Below are positions 7,633 to 10,213 of a stretch of 10,213 bases of DNA, in pieces. The DNA is from Nitrosomonas sp. (GTDB lineage: Bacteria; Pseudomonadota; Gammaproteobacteria; Burkholderiales; Nitrosomonadaceae). A program made the translations under genes and the position numbers. The notes under the pieces were generated by a model. That model did no database searches and was not told the DNA's origin. It worked only from the letters and a program-made list of their open reading frames with translations. Location of the stretch: contig JAJFJI010000070.1 in assembly GCA_021774205.1 (NCBI GenBank), positions 1 through 10,213 on the forward strand, written 5' to 3'. Within the stretch, counting starts at the first letter, position 1. Every line of letters starts with the position of its first letter.

Positions 7633-7644
7633 ATTTCGCGAAAT
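7633..7644. promoter_or_regulatory. perfect 12-bp palindrome ATTTCGCGAAAT in the ettA leader
   Basis: The self-complementary sequence is centred between 7638 and 7639, in the 112-nt gap between the DUF2835 gene and ettA, about 37 nt before the ettA ATG. It could be a regulator half-site pair or a chance palindrome. No family can be assigned. Confidence 0.25.
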
Positions 7645-7708
7645 TTGTTGAATAGAAAGTTTAACGCACGTTTTCTGGTAATGAAAGTAGGGATTGGTTT
7701 CGCAATCA

Positions 7709-7936
7709 TTAATCATCAATACGACTGATCGATACAAATTTAAAATGTTCGTTGAAGACCAGTTCAAACGTGCCATGTACGCCATTACTTTGCACGACTG
7801 AACGCAGAATATTGGCTGGAAATTTTATGATGCGACCATCAGTCGTCGTCGCTACAACCAAATCAACAGTGCCTTCATAATACTGCACGAGCTCACGAGA
7901 AGAAATGTTGAGAACGACACACAAGCGTTGATACAT
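7709..7936 (-). CDS. DUF2835 family protein
   Basis: This small 75-aa protein resembles the DUF2835 family by its order of motifs: an N-terminal LNIS segment, an ELVQYYEGTVDLVVATTTDG stretch, KFPANILRSVV and a C-terminal GVHGTFELVF-FKFVSISRI. The family has no known function; members are short single-domain proteins. The ATG at 7936 gives the usual family N-terminus, although no clear Shine-Dalgarno site precedes it. It has no signal peptide or membrane segment. It lies 112 nt upstream of ettA in the same orientation and may be co-transcribed with it. Confidence 0.75.
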   Translation of the reverse strand: MYQRLCVVLNISSRELVQYYEGTVDLVVATTTDGRIIKFPANILRSVVQSNGVHGTFELVFNEHFKFVSISRIDD

Positions 7937-7983
7937 CTTAGAATCTTGCTAATTTATAGGGATATTGCAAAGAAAGTAGTCTG

Positions 7984-8012
7984 GTTATAACTCAAATCGT
8001 ATTCTATTGGAA
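7984..8012 (-). promoter_or_regulatory. candidate promoter for the DUF2835 gene
   Basis: On the minus strand, TTCCAA (8007-8012) and TATAAC (7984-7989) are 17 bp apart. The -10 box matches 5 of 6; the -35 box is poor. The leader would be about 40 nt. Confidence 0.3.
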
Positions 8013-8114
8013 TGCTTAACTTGTTCCTAGTGTGTTTTCCGGCTTTGATCTCCTGCTACCTGCTTGCTGAATAAGGCTGCCAATGTCTCTATGGAAAACA
8101 CTTCATTTTACCAA

Positions 8115-8139
8115 GCGCGTAACGCTTCGCCATACGCGC
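8115..8139. other. hairpin GCGCGTA-n11-TACGCGC
   Basis: A perfect 7-bp GC-rich stem (8115-8121 and 8133-8139) encloses 11 nt. It lies about 35 nt past the inferred original stop of the radical SAM pseudogene and may be its old 3'-end structure. No U-run follows on either strand. Confidence 0.35.
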
Positions 8140-8173
8140 CTAGTATACTTGAACGTAAATATTACAGTTGTAA

Positions 8174-8346
8174 CTACCAGGGAACAAGGTTTGGACATCT
8201 TTCCTGACGATGATCAAGTCGCAAAAAGCTATATTTTTAGTAACTGCCAAGGCTTGTTGATATTTCTTGTGATGCAAGTGGTTTGTCCAAGGGTGGATTT
8301 TCACTGGAAGATAACAGGGGTAATGCTGATCCATCCGGTTGAGATA
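8174..8346 (-). pseudogene. C-terminal fragment of the PflX-like radical SAM pseudogene
   Basis: Read on the minus strand from 8346, this gives YLNRMDQHYPCYLPVKIH followed by KKYQQALAVTKN. It corresponds to the C-terminal segment of COG1313-type proteins, where a NTYLNLMDQY-like block is followed by a PCY motif and a YxxAL helix. It continues exactly where the fragment at 9159-9946 stops (its last codons read NTYL). A one-base loss in the A/T run at 8223-8227 breaks the frame. Restoring a T gives NIAFLRLDHRQ, the expected end, with a stop near 8174. No start codon or ribosome binding site serves this piece on its own. Confidence 0.8.
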
Positions 8347-8369
8347 CCTCGGTGTGAAGAACATCGGAA

Positions 8370-8403
8370 AAGCCGTGAGCAGATAGTACCGCACGCACGG
8401 TTT
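8370..8403 (+). ncRNA. degenerate group II intron domain V-like hairpin
   Basis: The plus-strand 34 nt start AAGCCGTG and end CACGCACGGTTT. They fit the group II intron domain V layout position by position. An eight-pair lower stem contains the AGC triad (positions 2-4) and the G.U pair, and the two-nt CG bulge sits at positions 25-26 on the 3' side. The total length is the canonical 34 nt. The terminal G-C pair is replaced by A-U. The upper stem is damaged: positions 9/24, 12/21 and 14/19 do not pair, and the tip reads UAGU instead of a GNRA loop. No maturase gene or domain I lies upstream, so this is probably a dead 3' intron remnant. Confidence 0.6.
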
Positions 8404-8552
8404 GATGAGAAAGAGCTGGTGAAGTTAATTATGGAATGGCTGTTGAGACACCACCAAACAAAAAGGGGCAGAAAACAGATATGTTATTCCTAACGGTAAC
8501 CGGAAGCCAGTTCTTTACTCTATCCTTTTGACTCTTTTGAAATTAAATAAAA
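8404..8552. other. non-coding stretch between the domain V-like hairpin and the lipoprotein terminator
   Basis: I see no gene here. If the hairpin at 8370-8403 is intron domain V, domain VI and the intron 3' end should lie in this stretch; I could not identify a convincing domain VI with its bulged A. The segment near 8505-8525 (CCAGTTCTTTACTCTATCC) is a possible intron 3' end, by general resemblance only. Confidence 0.3.
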
Positions 8553-8574
8553 AAGATCCGCAATCGCGGATCTT
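8548..8574 (-). terminator. intrinsic terminator of the TRL-like lipoprotein gene
   Basis: AAGATCCGC (8553-8561) and GCGGATCTT (8566-8574) form a perfect 9-bp stem with a 4-nt loop. On the minus strand the stem is followed directly by a run of T (TTTTATTTAATTT). It is placed about 77 nt after the stop of the lipoprotein gene, and its polarity fits that gene. Confidence 0.85.
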
Positions 8575-8650
8575 GAGCATAACGTAATAAACAACCTGAT
8601 TCTTAGGTCAGTTTTTGTAGTTTTACTAGGAGTCCTCTTTTGAACAACAA

Positions 8651-8977
8651 TTAACTTCCCTTAACAACTGTACAATAAGTCGCATAAAGACCTAAAAAGT
8701 TTTCAATTTTATAATCTACGGTCGAAACATCAGTGATTCCACCATTAGTCATAGCTGCGGAAACACTAGCATCACCGGTAGCGATCAAACCTAAAATCGA
8801 TGTTGCACATGCTTCACCCGTGCTAGTGTCGGGACCCGGCACGCCAGAAACAGCGAGCTTCGATTTAGAATATAATCCTCCCGGCACAGCACTTCCGCCA
8901 ATAGAACCCATACCGGCACACCCACTAAGAACGAGTGAACTTGACAAAATAACAAAGCCCGCGATTTTCTTAACCAT
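8651..8977 (-). CDS. TRL-like family lipoprotein
   Basis: The product is 108 aa with a lipoprotein signal peptide. MVKK is followed by a hydrophobic stretch and a lipobox LSGC with Cys20. The residue after it is Ala, which favours the outer membrane. The mature part GEACATSILGLIATGDASV (about 54-72), NGGITDVSTVDYK (about 78-90) and FLGLYATYCTVV (about 93-104) match the TRL-like family (tRNA-associated locus proteins), whose function is unknown. ATG at 8977 is supported by a TAAGGA site 7 nt upstream. The gene has its own candidate promoter and a strong terminator, so it is a one-gene unit. It sits wholly inside the insertion that splits the radical SAM gene. The frame is intact and it has a clear expression signal, unlike the gene around it. 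Confidence 0.85.
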   Translation of the reverse strand: MVKKIAGFVILSSSLVLSGCAGMGSIGGSAVPGGLYSKSKLAVSGVPGPDTSTGEACATSILGLIATGDASVSAAMTNGGITDVSTVDYKIENFLGLYATYCTVVKGS

Positions 8978-8995
8978 GAGTTCATCCTTATTCAG

Positions 8996-9023
8996 AACAT
9001 ATTAAAGTTTAAAATATTGTCAA
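8996..9023 (-). promoter_or_regulatory. sigma70-type promoter of the TRL-like lipoprotein gene
   Basis: On the minus strand a perfect -35 box TTGACA (9018-9023) is followed after 16 bp by TATGTT (8996-9001). Transcription would start near 8989, giving a very short leader that still contains the ribosome binding site. Confidence 0.55.
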
Positions 9024-9158
9024 CCATATTAAGTACTAAGTAGCTACACATAAAAGAACTACTTGCACAACGCTAACACTGATACAAATATTCGTCAAGA
9101 ACCTATGAAACCTAATATAGAGAACAAGTAAGCTGTCCAGATCTATTGAATCACATCA

Positions 9159-9946
9159 GAGATAAGTATTTGTCGAAATGTCATTGACGAGAAAAGCCAC
9201 AACAGCTTCTGTCCCAGCAAATTCACCCGGCAGCTAAATGACGGACCAGTAAACTACGTTGTGCAATACCGTTTTCACCGTTTTCGTCTAGTTGAAGGTC
9301 GCCTAACTGCTGATGCATTTCCTTGACCGCTGTAAAGTTCACCTCGACATAATCACGCGCTTTGCAATATTTGCGCACGATATGTGAGTTGCTGTATTTC
9401 ATATCTGGCATATATATCAATTATATCATGCAGTAACGCTAATGCTTCGGGGCTATCATAACCTCCCGAATTATTGGTTAATGGTATATATAATCCCTTT
9501 TGTGCAGCAATGTTAACACCCGCGATAATTTGTGCTACGACATGACTCGGGGTAACAAAGTTGAGGGTGTGACAGCCTTGCGCTTGCAGCGATAGCATCA
9601 TATCGGCCAATTCTTTGGATTCTACTTCACGGCCCAGTCCTTTTTGGCTAATCTCCCAGTTTTGGCAAAATACACAGCGTAGGCTGCACATACTGAAAAA
9701 AACCGTTCCGGAACCCTGTCATCCACGCAATGGATCTTCTTCACCATAGTGGGCACCAAAACTATTTATCGTTGCATGCTCACCCATATGACATACGGCG
9801 CCCTTAATTGTTAGTCTCCGATTGATATGGCAAAAGCGTGCGCACAGATCACAATCTTCAAGATGTTGATACGCTTGTTCAACAAGCAACGATAATTCAT
9901 CACTCTTGAGTAGCTTAAGATAAGCAGGGATAAATGGCTGACTCAT
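9159..9946 (-). pseudogene. N-terminal part of a PflX-like radical SAM pseudogene (COG1313 type)
   Basis: The intact ancestor would be a radical SAM iron-sulfur protein of unknown substrate, related to pyruvate formate-lyase activating enzymes. The ATG at 9946 begins MSQPFIPAYLKLL. CDLCARFCHINRR is an N-terminal Cys cluster, and MCSLRCVFCQNWEISQ carries the CxxxCxxC cluster motif. Lesions on the minus strand are as follows. TGA at 9719-9721 replaces a Trp codon after DPLRG, since the frame continues QGSGTVFFS. Two nt are lost in the AT run at 9410-9417, between IIDIY and MPDMKYSN. There is an in-frame 9-bp tandem duplication at 9268-9285 (DENGENG). Two nt are lost at 9234, after LLVRHL. The insertion follows NTYL. 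The remaining third of the frame is at 8174-8346. The gene cannot make the full enzyme. Confidence 0.88.
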
Positions 9947-9976
9947 AACACTTTTATTATTTACAGTATTTCTTGG

Positions 9977-10012
9977 AGTTCGAGTTCAGTTCAGTTCAGT
10001 TCAGTTCAGTTA
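9977..10012 (-). repeat. pentanucleotide tandem repeat (AGTTC)n
   Basis: Five perfect AGTTC units occupy 9983-10007, followed by a partial AGTT. A sixth unit at 9977-9981 is separated by one G. The tract lies 31-66 nt upstream of the start of the radical SAM pseudogene, where its promoter would be. Such short repeats are prone to slippage and can change promoter spacing. Here the downstream gene is dead, so any switching would be a relic. Confidence 0.85.
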
Positions 10013-10116
10013 AAAACTGTATGCAAGATAATAATAATTCACCCGATAAAAATACCGTTGAATAAACGTGGCGTATATATTACTCCACCAAGCATGACAG
10101 CTCCTCCACTTCAGCA

Positions 10117-10132
10117 TGCACGTGTTCGTGCA
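10117..10132. other. hairpin TGCACG-TGTT-CGTGCA
   Basis: A perfect 6-bp stem with a 4-nt loop lies about 34 nt beyond the stop of the RND-like gene on the minus strand. No U-run follows, so it is at best a weak 3'-end structure. The rest of 9947-10165 holds the pentanucleotide repeat and no gene that I can see. Confidence 0.3.
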
Positions 10133-10138
10133 GTGTGT

Positions 10139-10168
10139 TAACACAAATTGAGAAATTCGGTTGTGTTA
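10139..10168 (-). other. inverted repeat overlapping the stop of the RND-like gene
   Basis: TAACACAA (10139-10146) and TTGTGTTA (10161-10168) form a perfect 8-bp stem with a 14-nt loop. On the minus strand the stem includes the TAA stop of the partial gene. No T-run follows on that strand. It may be a 3'-end structure of that transcript. Confidence 0.35.
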
Positions 10169-10213
10169 TTGTTTTCCCAGCCGAAACCATAGTGCGTAGA
10201 GTGCGGGCACGAG
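10166..10213 (-). CDS. C-terminal tail of a probable RND efflux permease (partial)
   Basis: Only 15 codons and the TAA stop are inside the window, reading LVPALYALWFRLGKQ. A VPALYALWF motif shortly before a basic tail is typical of the last transmembrane helix and cytoplasmic end of RND inner-membrane transporters (AcrB/HAE1-like). The call rests on this motif alone, so other membrane proteins remain possible. The gene enters from the right edge and ends 219 nt before the start of the radical SAM pseudogene. Confidence 0.5.
   Translation of the reverse strand, partial: LVPALYALWFRLGKQ

Larger units (their letters stand above)
8347..9158. mobile_element. about 812-bp insertion splitting the radical SAM gene, flanked by 6-bp direct repeats
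   Basis: GAGATA occurs at 8341-8346 and again at 9159-9164. On the minus strand these encode the same Tyr-Leu pair at the end of the N-terminal fragment and at the start of the C-terminal one. Removing one copy plus the 812 bp rejoins the reading frame as NTYL-NRMDQ. The insert holds a group II domain V-like hairpin at its left side and a complete lipoprotein gene with promoter and terminator. It encodes no transposase or reverse transcriptase. The inner ends share only a weak inverted similarity (GGTGTGA against GATGTGA), so I cannot assign a transposon family. Confidence 0.65.

Noticed and set aside
7597..7785. 62-codon minus-strand frame just upstream of ettA
   Set aside because: It overlaps the end of the DUF2835 gene in another frame and resembles no family. 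The DUF2835 frame is the real one.
8083..8493. 136-codon open frame on the plus strand
   Set aside because: It runs antisense across the C-terminal radical SAM fragment and the domain V-like hairpin, has no recognisable motif and no clear ribosome binding site. The minus-strand homology explains the sequence better.
8347..9158. Classical insertion sequence
   Set aside because: There is no transposase and no convincing terminal inverted repeat; only a short similarity (GGTGTGA/GATGTGA) is seen. I therefore report the insertion without a family name.

Overview
The window looks like an AT-rich betaproteobacterial chromosome, most likely from the Nitrosomonas group. This is inferred from gene content: metX-metW, a reduced ptsA-type/ptsH/ptsI cluster without a sugar permease, ettA, a DUF2835 protein and a TRL-family lipoprotein. 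No rRNA, tRNA or species-diagnostic gene is present. Every gene I can support lies on the minus strand, so transcription runs from high to low coordinates.

Layout from right to left. At 10166-10213 is the C-terminal tail of an RND-type efflux permease. At 9977-10012 there is a pentanucleotide (AGTTC) tandem repeat. From 9946 down to 8174 lies a radical SAM gene of the PflX-like type (COG1313), now a pseudogene. It has a nonsense codon, three small frameshifting deletions and an insertion of about 812 bp at 8347-9158, flanked by a 6-bp direct duplication (GAGATA). The insert carries an intact TRL-like lipoprotein gene with its own promoter and terminator. Near its left edge, on the plus strand, is a 34-nt hairpin matching group II intron domain V. 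Left of the pseudogene are a DUF2835 gene (7709-7936) and ettA (5932-7596), an ABC-F translation factor.

A 342-bp gap (5590-5931) follows. It holds a probable ettA terminator and a long imperfect inverted repeat whose mismatches are mostly G.U pairs in the minus-strand RNA. Then comes a tight three-gene operon: a mannose-family EIIA, HPr (ptsH) and Enzyme I (ptsI), with overlapping reading frames. With no EIIB or EIIC beside it and with HPr Ser46 conserved, this looks like a regulatory phosphorelay rather than a sugar importer. A 260-bp gap with a nested hairpin and a candidate promoter precedes metX-metW, the homoserine acylation pair of methionine synthesis.

From 1182 down to 115 there is about 1 kb without a recognisable gene. 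It contains two copies of a compound motif (TTTACA/CGTAAC/TTGTAACG) about 530 bp apart and a perfect 8-bp stem palindrome. The left edge holds the first 38 codons of a Tat-exported protein.

The most interesting part is 8174-9946: a decaying radical SAM gene split by an insert that combines a degenerate catalytic-intron relic with a self-contained lipoprotein gene.
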